A stretch of 64,000 bases of DNA from Bacillota bacterium (GCA_023398105.1 JAEWST010000097.1:1-64000), one strand, 5' to 3'; shown: positions 1 to 7,692, numbered from the stretch's first letter. Notes: generated from the sequence alone by a model not told the origin. Translations and numbers: made by a program.

Positions 1-2169
1 GTTGTCAGGCAATTGCTCCTTCCAAAGTTCAAAATATCTGCCGCCATTACTCATAAGTTCAACGTGGCTGCCTGTTTCAATTATCTTACCATCCTCCATA
101 ACATATATCCTGTCACAGCGCTTAATAGTACTTAGCCTATGAGCAATTATTATTGTTGTAACTCCGTTGCACACTGTCTCAATAGTTCTCTCAATTGCCT
201 TTTCTGCAATAGAGTCAAGATTACTTGTGGCTTCGTCCATTATAAATATATCGGGTTTTTTCAGTATTGCTCTAGCTATTGCCAGTCTTTGCTTTTGACC
301 TCCAGATAAATTTGCACCGTTTTCTTCCAAATTGGTTTCGTATCTAAGAGGGAATTTATTTATAAAATCATGAGCCTGTGCCATTTTGCACGCCTCGATT
401 ATCTCTTCCATTTCAAGGTTTTTATTTCCTAAGCATAAATTTTCTCGTATAGTTCCGCTGAACATAAAAATGTCCTGTGATATGTATGCAATCTTTTCTC
501 TCAACACATCATAATTTATGTCTTTGACATTGTACCCCTTTATGGTTATTTCACCTTTTTCCCACGGATAAAGATTCATAAGCAGTTTTACCAAAGTAGT
601 TTTACCAGAACCGCTCTCACCAACAAAGGCAATCTTTTCCCCATACTTTATTGTAAGATTTATGTTATTTAATACCAATGCACGAGTGCCATATCTGAAA
701 TCCAAGTCCTGAAGGCATATATCCCCTTTTATATCGGAAGGTTTTATTTGCTTGTCCTCATTTTCCCCTTTTTCCAATTCGAGATCAAATATCTCGCCTA
801 ACCTGTCAGAAGCTACAATTGCAGTTTGCAACATAGGCTGTAGATTTATCAAATTTTTTATTGGTTCAAGAAAATATCCTAAAAGAGCATTAAAGGATAG
901 AAGCTGTCCAGCTGTCATATTACCGTAAATAACATTCCATGCGCCAACCCAAAGGATAACAACACCACCTACAAGTGCTGTAAAGCCTGTTATAGAGCTT
1001 TGAACATTATATATTATTCCTCCCTTGAATATTGCTCTGAGAAGCTTTATAAACTTGCCTTCAGTCTTTAGTGACGCTTCCGACTCTGCATTAAAGGTTT
1101 TAACTGTTTCAATTCCATTTAATGACTCAACAAGATAAGATGTTAACTGTGCATTTTGTTCCATTTGCTCCTTATTAACATTTTTTATAGGTTTATTAAA
1201 AGCAAATACTATTATCCCGTAAACAGCAGCTATTATTAATGCTATAACGAAAAGCATTGAATTCTGAGTGTATAAAATAATTGCACCAGCTACAGCCATT
1301 AGAGTATCTATCATTATTGTTAGCGTAGCACCTGAAATTGCATCACGAACCTTTGAGGCATCCATAAAACGTGATATTATTTCTCCAACCTTTCGTGTTC
1401 CAAAAAAATTCATTGGAAGTCCAAGGACATGCTGATAATACCCTAGGATAAGCGGTATATCTATTTTTTGCGAAAGGTATAGCACCATGTGGGAACGGAA
1501 TGCCCCAAGCAGGGTTTGAAACAAATAAAGCAAAATAATCCCTATTGAAATAACATGCAAGGTTTTTTCGAGATTATATTGAAGTATATCATCTAAAAGA
1601 AATGTAAAATAAAAAGATGCTGCAATACCTAGTAGGGTATATATAAGCGATGTAAAAAAAATATTAATCAGAAGCTTCTTTTGCGGTAACAATAAATTGA
1701 AGAAACGTGAAAAAAGCCCCTTTGTCTCATCACCCTTTTTGAAGGTAACATTGGGAACCATCAGTATAAGCACACCTGTCCAGATTTTAAAGAAATCCTC
1801 AGGTGTATATTTCACAATCCCTTTGCCTGGGTCAGCAACTAGTACCTGCTTTTTTGTGATTTTGTGTATAACTACATAGTGCAGAAGAGTACCTTCTACA
1901 ACCACATGTGCTATACATGGCAGAGGAAATTCTGAAAAAAAGGCTTCTTTGCTGCCTTTTACTCCCTTTGCAGTGAAACCAAGGCCTTCTGCAGCTTTAA
2001 TTACTCCGTATGCGTTCGTTCCCTGTTTATCTGTTCCTGCAACCTCTCTTATTTTAGTTATTGATGTTTTAAAACCATATTGTTTGCTTATCGTCGCAAG
2101 ACATGCCGCACCGCAGTCAGTAATGTCATGCTGTCTGATACAGTAATATCGTTTAAATGGATTTTGCAT
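1..2169 (-). CDS. C39-peptidase-containing ABC exporter (3' end outside window)
   Basis: This is a bacteriocin-type exporter that would cut double-glycine leaders and export the mature peptide. The N-terminal C39 peptidase shows catalytic Cys19 in QHDITDCGAACL, His97 in LLHYVVIH and Asp113 in VADPGKG. A multi-helix membrane domain follows at about residues 150-450, then an ATPase domain with Walker A GESGSGKTT near residue 515, signature LSGGQKQR near 620 and Walker B IFIIDEAT near 638. The start ATG at 2169 has a GGAG site about 8 bases upstream. The frame is open to base 1 (723 codons), so only a few C-terminal residues can be missing. A GG-leader peptide gene lies upstream on the same strand and three more lie on the other strand, so it probably serves all four. 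The family call is firm; the cargo is inferred. Confidence 0.93.
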   Translation of the reverse strand, partial: MQNPFKRYYCIRQHDITDCGAACLATISKQYGFKTSITKIREVAGTDKQGTNAYGVIKAAEGLGFTAKGVKGSKEAFFSEFPLPCIAHVVVEGTLLHYVVIHKITKKQVLVADPGKGIVKYTPEDFFKIWTGVLILMVPNVTFKKGDETKGLFSRFFNLLLPQKKLLINIFFTSLIYTLLGIAASFYFTFLLDDILQYNLEKTLHVISIGIILLYLFQTLLGAFRSHMVLYLSQKIDIPLILGYYQHVLGLPMNFFGTRKVGEIISRFMDASKVRDAISGATLTIMIDTLMAVAGAIILYTQNSMLFVIALIIAAVYGIIVFAFNKPIKNVNKEQMEQNAQLTSYLVESLNGIETVKTFNAESEASLKTEGKFIKLLRAIFKGGIIYNVQSSITGFTALVGGVVILWVGAWNVIYGNMTAGQLLSFNALLGYFLEPIKNLINLQPMLQTAIVASDRLGEIFDLELEKGENEDKQIKPSDIKGDICLQDLDFRYGTRALVLNNINLTIKYGEKIAFVGESGSGKTTLVKLLMNLYPWEKGEITIKGYNVKDINYDVLREKIAYISQDIFMFSGTIRENLCLGNKNLEMEEIIEACKMAQAHDFINKFPLRYETNLEENGANLSGGQKQRLAIARAILKKPDIFIMDEATSNLDSIAEKAIERTIETVCNGVTTIIIAHRLSTIKRCDRIYVMEDGKIIETGSHVELMSNGGRYFELWKEQLPDN

Positions 2170-2385
2170 TATATAATCTCCATTTGTATATGACTTTATG
2201 GTGTAATTTGTCAAAAACGATGTAACTACTAATTGTTTAGTATTCACACCGTCTTTTCTTTAATGTTACTATAGTTTATCTGTTTTGTAAATATTGCTGA
2301 AGTATACTATATTCAACGGAAATCAGACTAAATAAAACTCAACATTCCTTTATTACTGTTCCATTGAAAATTCATACATCAATCA

Positions 2386-2538
2386 CTACTTTGAAGAGCC
2401 TGGAAAAAACATTTCAGGATATAAAATAGGCATTACCATGATAAGCGGACCTAGTGCAGGATTTATTACAAATCCGCCATCAACCTCAATAGACTCATTG
2501 TAAGTCAATTCTGAAAAATCAGCATTTAGGATTGTCAT
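2386..2538 (-). CDS. Double-glycine leader precursor peptide, 50 aa
   Basis: This is a small gene with an AGGGGTG ribosome site about 8 bases before its ATG. The product has an acidic leader of 22 residues ending in IEVDGG and a hydrophobic Pro-rich remainder of 28 residues (FVINPALGPL, then IMVMPILYPEMFFPGSSK). The GG end is the usual cut site of C39 exporters, and such an exporter starts 217 bases downstream on the same strand. The leader differs from those of the other precursors here, so it may belong to a different maturase or be exported unmodified. No cysteines are present, so lanthionine or disulfide chemistry is excluded. The gene is below usual size cut-offs. The family is not named; the precursor role is inferred from leader, size and neighbours. 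Confidence 0.7.
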   Translation of the reverse strand: MTILNADFSELTYNESIEVDGGFVINPALGPLIMVMPILYPEMFFPGSSK

Positions 2539-2803
2539 TTTATTTCACCCCTTTTGTTTGTTTTTTTATTAGTATTTCATTAGTCTATAAATATTTCTCT
2601 AATTATTATATTAGTGCATATTTTTATAACATTCAATACTTTTTTTGCAAAATATAATACAATCTGTAATATGGTGTTTTTTAATCCAAATATAGCTATT
2701 AATATTGTTTTTTTGTTTTACACTAAATAAAAATTATGGTATAGTTTGTATAAGCAGGTCATTTCAAGTAGTTTTTTACAAAATTATTAGGAGGTATTTT
2801 ATT

Positions 2804-3001
2804 ATGTGGAAAAAACCATCAATACAAAAACCTGATTTTAAGAAAGTAAATTTAGATGAAATGTCAGAAAAAGAATCACTTGAAACAAACGGAGGCTTAA
2901 CAGCAATAAAACTACCAACAATTGGTATTCCAATTTTCCCCCCATTAAGTGGCGTGATAGCACAACCATTCGATTTTAAAGATGTTTTATTTAAAAAATA
3001 A
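2804..3001 (+). CDS. Double-glycine leader precursor peptide, 65 aa
   Basis: The start is set by a strong AGGAGG site 8 bases before ATG 2804; the frame is open further upstream but without a ribosome site. The product has a leader of about 31 residues with the acidic stretch LDEMSEKESLETNGG, then a 34-residue core beginning LTAIKLPTIGIPIFPPLSG and ending FKDVLFKK. The core is Pro/Ile-rich, lacks Cys, and resembles the cores of the other precursors in being hydrophobic and proline-rich. A radical SAM/SPASM maturase with a leader-binding domain starts 100 bases downstream on the same strand, making this its likely substrate. Export and leader removal are probably done by the C39 exporter at the left edge. 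The function of the peptide is unknown. Confidence 0.78.
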   Translation: MWKKPSIQKPDFKKVNLDEMSEKESLETNGGLTAIKLPTIGIPIFPPLSGVIAQPFDFKDVLFKK

Positions 3002-3101
3002 TTTTTACATAGAAATTTTATAAGATAAATTATTTTATAGTAATATGATATTACCTTGAATAGACCTGCTTATAAAAATAATAGGTACAAGGGGCCTTCT
3101 T

Positions 3102-4571
3102 ATGCAAACTGAAAATAAAGAAATCAACATATTTGATAATTACACTAATTACATATATAAAGTTGAAAATTATGAGTCTATTATTGATAATAATCAGAAT
3201 ATATATATATTATTCAATCCATCAATACATTATTGGATTACAATAGATGAAATAGGTGCATCCATATATAATGCAATCCACACTACTAATAGTCTGAGCA
3301 TTGTTAAAGAAACGCTAATTAATCAATATCAGATTAATTCTTCAATATTTCAAGAAGATGTTATGCCTTTTATTGAGGATTTGATACAAAGTGGTTTTTT
3401 GTCATACAAAAAAACACCACCAGAAGCTGACTGGATGAATGAAATTTATGATGTTAATGCAATAGAGAAATACCCTTTTAATGATCTTTATATAAGTTTA
3501 ACAGATAAATGTAATTTGAACTGTATATATTGCTTTAATAAAAACGAAAGATATAAACGTATAAACAATAAATCAAATTCTATAGTATCAAAAGATAAAT
3601 TTGTTGGCTTATTTAAGGAATTTAAAAATATGCATGGTAATAAAGTTATTTTTACTGGTGGAGAGCCTACATTGAACAATGATTTTATTGAACTATGCAA
3701 TGAAGCAAAGAACATAGGCTTAGAAACCCATTTCATAACTAATGGTACACTTTTAAATTCTATAAATATTGAAGAGCTCTCTGAATGTGTTGACAGTTTT
3801 ACAGTAAGTTTAGATAGTATCGTAGACAAAGAGCTAGAAACCTTATGGGGAAACCCAAATTCAGATATTAAGAATACAATATTTGCAGCATTTGAAAGAA
3901 TAAATGAATTCTCATTAAAAACTAAAAAACTGAGCATAACTATCAAACCTATAGTTTCTGCAATAAACATAAATTCTCTTGATATTCTCGTTTCCGAAAT
4001 GAGTAAAAAATTATGTCATTGCAACCTCTCCTGGTCAATGACCCAATATAGTAAAATAGATAATCCTGATATAGATAATTTACTTTCTGTTAAAGAAAAT
4101 GAATACATTACAAAAGTTGCCACCAGTTTACGTAAAACATACATAGGTAATATCAATCAAAATCAAGAGAGGAATAATAGAATATCTGGAAAAATAAATA
4201 TTTTTTCTTTCGGTCATGGCGGCAGACTGATTCCACCTGAAGTTCCTAGTCTTCTTGCCTGTTACCCATCATTTTTTGTTACCAGCAATGGAGATGTATT
4301 TCCATGCCAATGCTTTGAAAACGATGATTATAAGTTAGGAAATATACAAAATGAATCATTAGCTGAAATGTTTGAAAATCATATTTTTGAAAAAATCCGT
4401 TCAAAATTACCTATAAATCAAATAGAGGATAAGTCTTGTACAAAATGTGAATTCCGATTTTTATGTACAAATAAGTTAGGTCCATGTGCAATTTGTAAGG
4501 ATAGAGATAAAACCAATTGCAAACAAATTAATATTCAAAAATTATATCTTCAGACTCAGTTTGATATATGA
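3102..4571 (+). CDS. Radical SAM/SPASM peptide maturase with N-terminal PqqD-like domain
   Basis: This 489-residue enzyme would modify the ribosomal peptide encoded just upstream by SAM-dependent radical chemistry. Residues about 25-105 look like a PqqD/RRE leader-binding domain (YILFNPSIHYWITIDEIG, then a helical stretch). The radical SAM core has the cluster motif CNLNCIYC (Cys137, 141, 144) and TGGEPT at about 185-190. The C-terminus carries SPASM-type cysteines: an ACYPSFF...CQC segment and the CTKCEFRFLCTNKLGPC stretch followed by two more Cys, enough for auxiliary clusters. A ribosome site AAGGGG precedes ATG 3102. Its last codons were copied into the duplication at 5.1 kb. The type of modification (crosslink, epimerisation, thioether) cannot be read from the sequence; thioethers are unlikely because the local cores have no Cys. 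Confidence 0.9.
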   Translation: MQTENKEINIFDNYTNYIYKVENYESIIDNNQNIYILFNPSIHYWITIDEIGASIYNAIHTTNSLSIVKETLINQYQINSSIFQEDVMPFIEDLIQSGFLSYKKTPPEADWMNEIYDVNAIEKYPFNDLYISLTDKCNLNCIYCFNKNERYKRINNKSNSIVSKDKFVGLFKEFKNMHGNKVIFTGGEPTLNNDFIELCNEAKNIGLETHFITNGTLLNSINIEELSECVDSFTVSLDSIVDKELETLWGNPNSDIKNTIFAAFERINEFSLKTKKLSITIKPIVSAININSLDILVSEMSKKLCHCNLSWSMTQYSKIDNPDIDNLLSVKENEYITKVATSLRKTYIGNINQNQERNNRISGKINIFSFGHGGRLIPPEVPSLLACYPSFFVTSNGDVFPCQCFENDDYKLGNIQNESLAEMFENHIFEKIRSKLPINQIEDKSCTKCEFRFLCTNKLGPCAICKDRDKTNCKQINIQKLYLQTQFDI

Positions 4572-4640
4572 CGACTTTTTTAAATAACTTTGTATGTTTT
4601 TCACAAATAAAAGTAAAAAAATTAAGAAATCTTAAAGTTT

Positions 4641-4669
4641 TTAACAAAAATATGTATCTTAAGTATAAC
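4641..4669 (+). promoter_or_regulatory. Candidate sigma-A promoter of first YGI precursor
   Basis: TTAACA and TATAAC are separated by 17 bases, about 70 bases before the precursor ATG. In the duplicated copy the TTAACA is kept (5246-5251) but the -10 position reads gcacta, so that copy would need another -10, such as the TATAAT at 5282 that both copies share. The assignment rests on sequence match only. Confidence 0.4.
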
Positions 4670-4697
4670 AATCCATAATATAATAAAATAGGAATTT

Positions 4698-4711
4698 ATA
4701 ATACCTATAGG
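4698..4711 (+). repeat. 14-bp inverted repeat, left arm, precursor copy 1
   Basis: ATAATACCTATAGG here is the exact reverse complement of CCTATAGGTATTAT at 4989-5002, so the precursor gene sits between perfect 14-bp inverted repeats. The second precursor is bracketed in the same way (5301-5314 with one mismatch, and 5614-5627). The core CCTATAGG is itself a palindrome, so each arm could also be a protein-binding dyad. Confidence 0.75.
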
Positions 4712-4737
4712 AAAATTTATTGAAAGAGGTGTATATT

Positions 4738-4884
4738 ATGGAGAAAGAAAACAATAAGATGGTTGAGCTGAGTGATGAAGAATTACTAGATATGGTAGGT
4801 GGTTATGCTTTAGATGCCGCTCCAAAAGCTTTAATTTTTCCACCAATATTATTATACGGAATTAGACTTCCATTTTTTAAATAA
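4738..4884 (+). CDS. GG-leader precursor peptide with one YGI motif, 48 aa
   Basis: This small gene follows an AGAGGTG ribosome site. The leader MEKENNKMVELSDEELLDMVGG (22 residues, shown here in parts: MEKENNKMVEL, SDEELLDMVGG) ends in a double glycine and is nearly identical to that of the next precursor. The 26-residue core, YALDAAPKAL then IFPPILLYGIRLPFFK, is hydrophobic, has two prolines before one YGI motif and no Cys. The following maturase gene fragment at 5057 is dead, so this copy is probably processed by the intact TPR-containing maturase at 5682. Cleavage and export would be by the C39 exporter. A target or activity cannot be deduced. Confidence 0.8.
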   Translation: MEKENNKMVELSDEELLDMVGGYALDAAPKALIFPPILLYGIRLPFFK

Positions 4885-4988
4885 TATTGAACCGATCACA
4901 ATCAGAGAGTTATTTGGTGTCGAATCAAGATAAACAAAAGTAATACAAACCTAGTAGAGTTTTAAATTAGTATTAATTACATAATATC

Positions 4989-5002
4989 CCTATAGGTATT
5001 AT
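4989..5002 (+). repeat. 14-bp inverted repeat, right arm, precursor copy 1
   Basis: CCTATAGGTATTAT is the exact reverse complement of 4698-4711. It sits about 105 bases after the precursor stop codon and just before the GC-rich hairpin at 5012. Confidence 0.75.
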
Positions 5003-5011
5003 GAAAACTTA

Positions 5012-5034
5012 GGATGCGGAGTATATCCGCATCC
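5012..5034 (+). promoter_or_regulatory. GC-rich hairpin after first YGI precursor
   Basis: GGATGCGGA and TCCGCATCC form a perfect 9-bp stem with a 5-base loop. It is followed by CCCCCA rather than a T-run, so it is not a classical terminator; it could stabilise the precursor transcript or limit read-through. An equivalent hairpin lies between the second precursor and its maturase. Confidence 0.6.
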
Positions 5035-5056
5035 CCCATCAAATAAGTAGTATTAA

Positions 5057-5178
5057 ATGAGTGTATAATATAGACCTATTACAGGCGTATGGGAAATAAC
5101 AATAGTGTAACTTAAGAACTAGGTTTTCAATGGCACAAAATGCGAATATACCTTCAGACTCATTTTGATATATGACGA
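5057..5178 (+). pseudogene. Fused remnants of two radical SAM genes at duplication junction
   Basis: Bases from ATG 5057 match the 5' end of the maturase at 5682 (ATTACAGGCGTATGGGAAAT versus ATTACAGGAGTATGGGAAAT) but codon 4 is now TAA and the match stops after about 65 bases. The rest, from about 5130, matches the 3' end of the maturase at 3102, including its last codons and TGA. This is what a tandem duplication of [end of maturase 1 - precursor - start of maturase 2] leaves behind after decay. No functional product is expected. Confidence 0.8.
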
Positions 5179-5340
5179 CTTTTTTAAATAACTTTGTATA
5201 TTTTTCACAAAATATTTGTAAATTTTATCAATAATTTAAACTATTTTAACAAAAACTGTTTATTAAGTGCACTATTCATAATATAATAATAAAGGGACTC
5301 ATAATGCCTATAGGGAAATATATTTAAAGAGGTGTATAAT

Positions 5341-5559
5341 ATGGAAAAAGAAAACAAAAAAATGGTTGAGCTGAGTGACGAAGAATTATTAGATATGGTA
5401 GGAGGTTATGTTTCAGACTCCCTTTCATCTTCTATAATTAATCCACCAGTTAGACTTTTTTACGGTATTAAAATTCCGATTGATATAATAAAGCCACTAT
5501 ATGGTATTATACCTGGTCCAATCTTACCATTGTATGGTATTAAACCATACAATAAATAA
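5341..5559 (+). CDS. GG-leader precursor peptide with three YGI repeats, 72 aa
   Basis: ATG 5341 is chosen because the leader (MEKENKKMVEL, SDEELLDMVGG) and the AGAGGTG site align with the paralogue at 4738; an in-frame GTG at 5332 lies within that site. The 50-residue core begins YVSDSLSSSIINPP and then carries LFYGIKIP, PLYGIIPG and PLYGIKPY, i.e. a repeated hydrophobic-Y-G-I unit with a proline 2-3 residues later. The last unit is followed by NK. There is no Cys and no Trp. Repeated core motifs in one precursor are typical of peptides that receive the same modification several times. The maturase at 5682 begins 122 bases downstream, past a hairpin, and is the probable partner. The chemistry is unknown. 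Confidence 0.85.
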   Translation: MEKENKKMVELSDEELLDMVGGYVSDSLSSSIINPPVRLFYGIKIPIDIIKPLYGIIPGPILPLYGIKPYNK

Positions 5560-5613
5560 TAATTAGTTTCTTAAACCGATAATATTTTAAATTAGTACCA
5601 AGTACTTAATATT

Positions 5614-5627
5614 CCTATAGGTATTAT
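5614..5627 (+). repeat. 14-bp inverted repeat, right arm, precursor copy 2
   Basis: CCTATAGGTATTAT pairs with ATAATGCCTATAGG at 5301-5314 with one mismatch, bracketing the second YGI precursor as in the first copy. Confidence 0.7.
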
Positions 5628-5636
5628 GAAAACTTA

Positions 5637-5659
5637 GGATGCGGAGTTTATCCGCATCC
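5637..5659 (+). promoter_or_regulatory. GC-rich hairpin between second YGI precursor and maturase
   Basis: GGATGCGGA, loop GTTTA, TCCGCATCC form a perfect 9-bp stem 78 bases after the precursor stop and 23 bases before the maturase start. No T-run follows. The position suits partial termination or RNA processing that keeps peptide transcript in excess over enzyme transcript; this is inference. Confidence 0.6.
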
Positions 5660-5681
5660 CCCACCAAAAAGGGAGGATAAA

Positions 5682-7208
5682 ATGAGTGTAGAGTATAAAC
5701 CCATTACAGGAGTATGGGAAATAACAATGGGGTGTAACTTAAGGTGCAAGCATTGCGGATCATCCTGTGAAAATCCACTTCCTGATGAACTTACTACGGA
5801 AGAAGCCTTGAGTCTCTGTGACGATATAGCAAAGCTGGGGTTTCAATGGATTACATTATCTGGTGGAGAACCAACTACTAGAAAAGATTGGGATCTCATT
5901 GCAAAAAGACTAAACGATAATGGTGTAATACCTAATATGATTACTAATGGCTGGCTAATGAACGATGAAATAGCAAAAAAGGCTAAAGCTGCAGGAGTAA
6001 ATACTGTTGCACTTAGTTTAGATGGCCTCAAAAACACACATGATTATATAAGAAGAGAAGGCTCCTATGATAGAATTATGAGTGCAATTGATATATTAAA
6101 AGCAAACGGCTTAAACTGTTCAGTAATTACCACTATTAATAATATAAACTTAAAAGAGCTTGACGAAATACACGATATTCTTTCTCAAAAGAATATTTTC
6201 GGATGGCAGCTGCAGCTAGGTCTTCCTATGGGTAATATGTCTAAAAACTCAGAGCTGGTAACTCAACCTCATCATGTTGATGAATTAATTGATTTCGCAT
6301 ACAATGCCATGAATAAAGGCGGTATTGAAATCCAGCTTGCAGATTGCATAGGTTACTTTAACAAAAAAGAAATTGAGATAAGAAAAAATGCCAAAGAAGG
6401 CGATGAATATTCATGGAATGGTTGTGCTGCAGGCAAATACGGTCTAGGTATACTACATAATGGGGATATTGTAGGATGCACATCTATCAGAGACCGAGAG
6501 TTCATCGAAGGAAATATTCGTAGAAAATCTTTGATAGATATATGGGAGGATCCAAAAAATTTCTCTTGGAACCGTGATATGACAAAGGATAAGCTATCAG
6601 GTATTTGTGAAAAATGTCTTTTTGGCAACAGATGTTTAGGTGGCTGTGGAAATACAAAGCTAACAATTGGAAAATCCGTTTATTCTGAAAATACTTACTG
6701 TTCATATAATTATGCTATAAAAAAAGCAGAAGCCCAATTTGAAAGGCTATCTGATGTTCAGACAATGCTTGAAAAGGCAAAGAAATTTGCTGATAACAAT
6801 AGCAATCAGCTGGCAGAGCTTCTATTATCAAGGATACTATTGACAGAGCCTGATAATGAAGAAGCATTGAAATTATACGGATATGTTTCTTTTATGCTTG
6901 AAAACTATAAGCAGTCTTTCGAAGCAAATAAAAAGCTTATTGAAAAGCTTCCTCTAGATCCTTATGTTAATAAGGGGTATGGGCTATCTATCGCAAAGCT
7001 TGGTGATATTGAAACTGGTATATTATATTTAAAGAAGGCTATTGATTTATCAGAAAGAAAATACATGGAGCCTTTCCATGACTTAGCAGTTATTTTATGT
7101 GAGAACGGCAGAAATAAAGAAGCTTTAACTGTACTTGAAGAGGGTCGTTCACTATCAGAAGCTTTCAGAAAAGAAAGCGAAGCATTTTATCAAATGCTAA
7201 AAGCATAA
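5682..7208 (+). CDS. Radical SAM/SPASM peptide maturase with C-terminal TPR region
   Basis: This 508-residue enzyme starts at an ATG after GGGAGGATAAA. The radical SAM core has CNLRCKHC (Cys18, 22, 25) and LSGGEPTTRK near residue 60. The SPASM region has GCAAGKYGLGIL and GDIVGC, then CEKCLFGNRCLGGCG and a final Cys near residue 345, enough ligands for two auxiliary clusters. Residues about 355-508 are helical with TPR-like repeats (LAELLLSRILLTEPDNEEAL, LPLDPYVNKGYGLSIAKLGD). There is no PqqD-like domain, so the TPR region may bind the leader or substrate instead. The two YGI precursors lie directly upstream on the same strand and a strong terminator follows. The family is clear; the modification is not. 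Confidence 0.9.
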   Translation: MSVEYKPITGVWEITMGCNLRCKHCGSSCENPLPDELTTEEALSLCDDIAKLGFQWITLSGGEPTTRKDWDLIAKRLNDNGVIPNMITNGWLMNDEIAKKAKAAGVNTVALSLDGLKNTHDYIRREGSYDRIMSAIDILKANGLNCSVITTINNINLKELDEIHDILSQKNIFGWQLQLGLPMGNMSKNSELVTQPHHVDELIDFAYNAMNKGGIEIQLADCIGYFNKKEIEIRKNAKEGDEYSWNGCAAGKYGLGILHNGDIVGCTSIRDREFIEGNIRRKSLIDIWEDPKNFSWNRDMTKDKLSGICEKCLFGNRCLGGCGNTKLTIGKSVYSENTYCSYNYAIKKAEAQFERLSDVQTMLEKAKKFADNNSNQLAELLLSRILLTEPDNEEALKLYGYVSFMLENYKQSFEANKKLIEKLPLDPYVNKGYGLSIAKLGDIETGILYLKKAIDLSERKYMEPFHDLAVILCENGRNKEALTVLEEGRSLSEAFRKESEAFYQMLKA

Positions 7209-7229
7209 AAGTATACTATTTTTAATAGC

Positions 7230-7279
7230 ATAGAGGCTATCCCCAATACTGTTATAACATTATTGGGGATAGCCTCTAT
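7230..7279 (+). terminator. Terminator of the YGI-peptide operon
   Basis: ATAGAGGCTATCCCCAATA and its reverse complement form a 19-bp perfect stem with a 12-base loop, 21 bases after the maturase stop codon. Confidence 0.85.
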
Positions 7280-7440
7280 TAATATATAACAAAAGTATTC
7301 AAGTCTTATTAAAAACCCCCTTATAATTCTTATATAGATTAAGTTGTAGCAATATACCATATAACTAAATAGCAGTTTTATTAAACAACTCAATAGCCTA
7401 GAAAAGGGCATAAAAAAAGCGCCTATAATAAGCGATTATT

Positions 7441-7692
7441 TTACTTCTGGACATCAAATTTTAACTTGTATCTTTCAGTTCCTTCATCTTGCTTTAATTG
7501 TTTAGCAGCTTTATTTATTCTAGTTTTTTTATTCTAGACTACTTTCTTAATTTCAGATTTTTTACTAACACTATGTTCTATACAATCTTCGCATCTTATA
7601 TTACTAAATTTCAACTTATTAATTTCATTTACTGGCAAATTGTACACAACAGAGCCACAGTTTCTGCATCTGATTGTTTTAAACTTATACAT
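7441..7692 (-). pseudogene. Small zinc-ribbon protein interrupted by an in-frame TAG
   Basis: ATG 7692 has a strong AGGGGGA ribosome site. The first 52 codons give MYKFKTIRCRNCGS...IRCEDCIEHS...KKVV with two CxxC pairs (CRNC, CEDC), a typical small zinc ribbon. A TAG at 7534-7536 then ends the frame, but the same frame stays open for another 30 codons (ending ERYKLKFDVQK, TAA at 7441-7443) with a charged, protein-like composition. It may be a gene with one nonsense mutation, a naturally short 52-residue protein, or an amber read-through case. I do not recognise the family. Confidence 0.55.

Larger units (their letters stand above)
4548..5627 (+). repeat. Tandem duplication of about 600 bp containing a precursor gene
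   Basis: The 3' end of the first maturase gene, its downstream region, a precursor gene and a hairpin at 4548-5034 recur at 5152-5659 with an offset of about 604 bases at the left end. The match is near-perfect over the maturase 3' end (cttcagactca, ttgatatatgacgac), the leader codons of the two precursors and the flanking CCTATAGG repeats. The two precursor cores have diverged and the second is longer. The junction holds decayed ends of both maturase genes. Confidence 0.85.

Noticed and set aside
5057..5178. Third functional maturase or leader peptide gene
   Set aside because: The frame is stopped at codon 4 and is plainly a fusion of two decayed gene ends.
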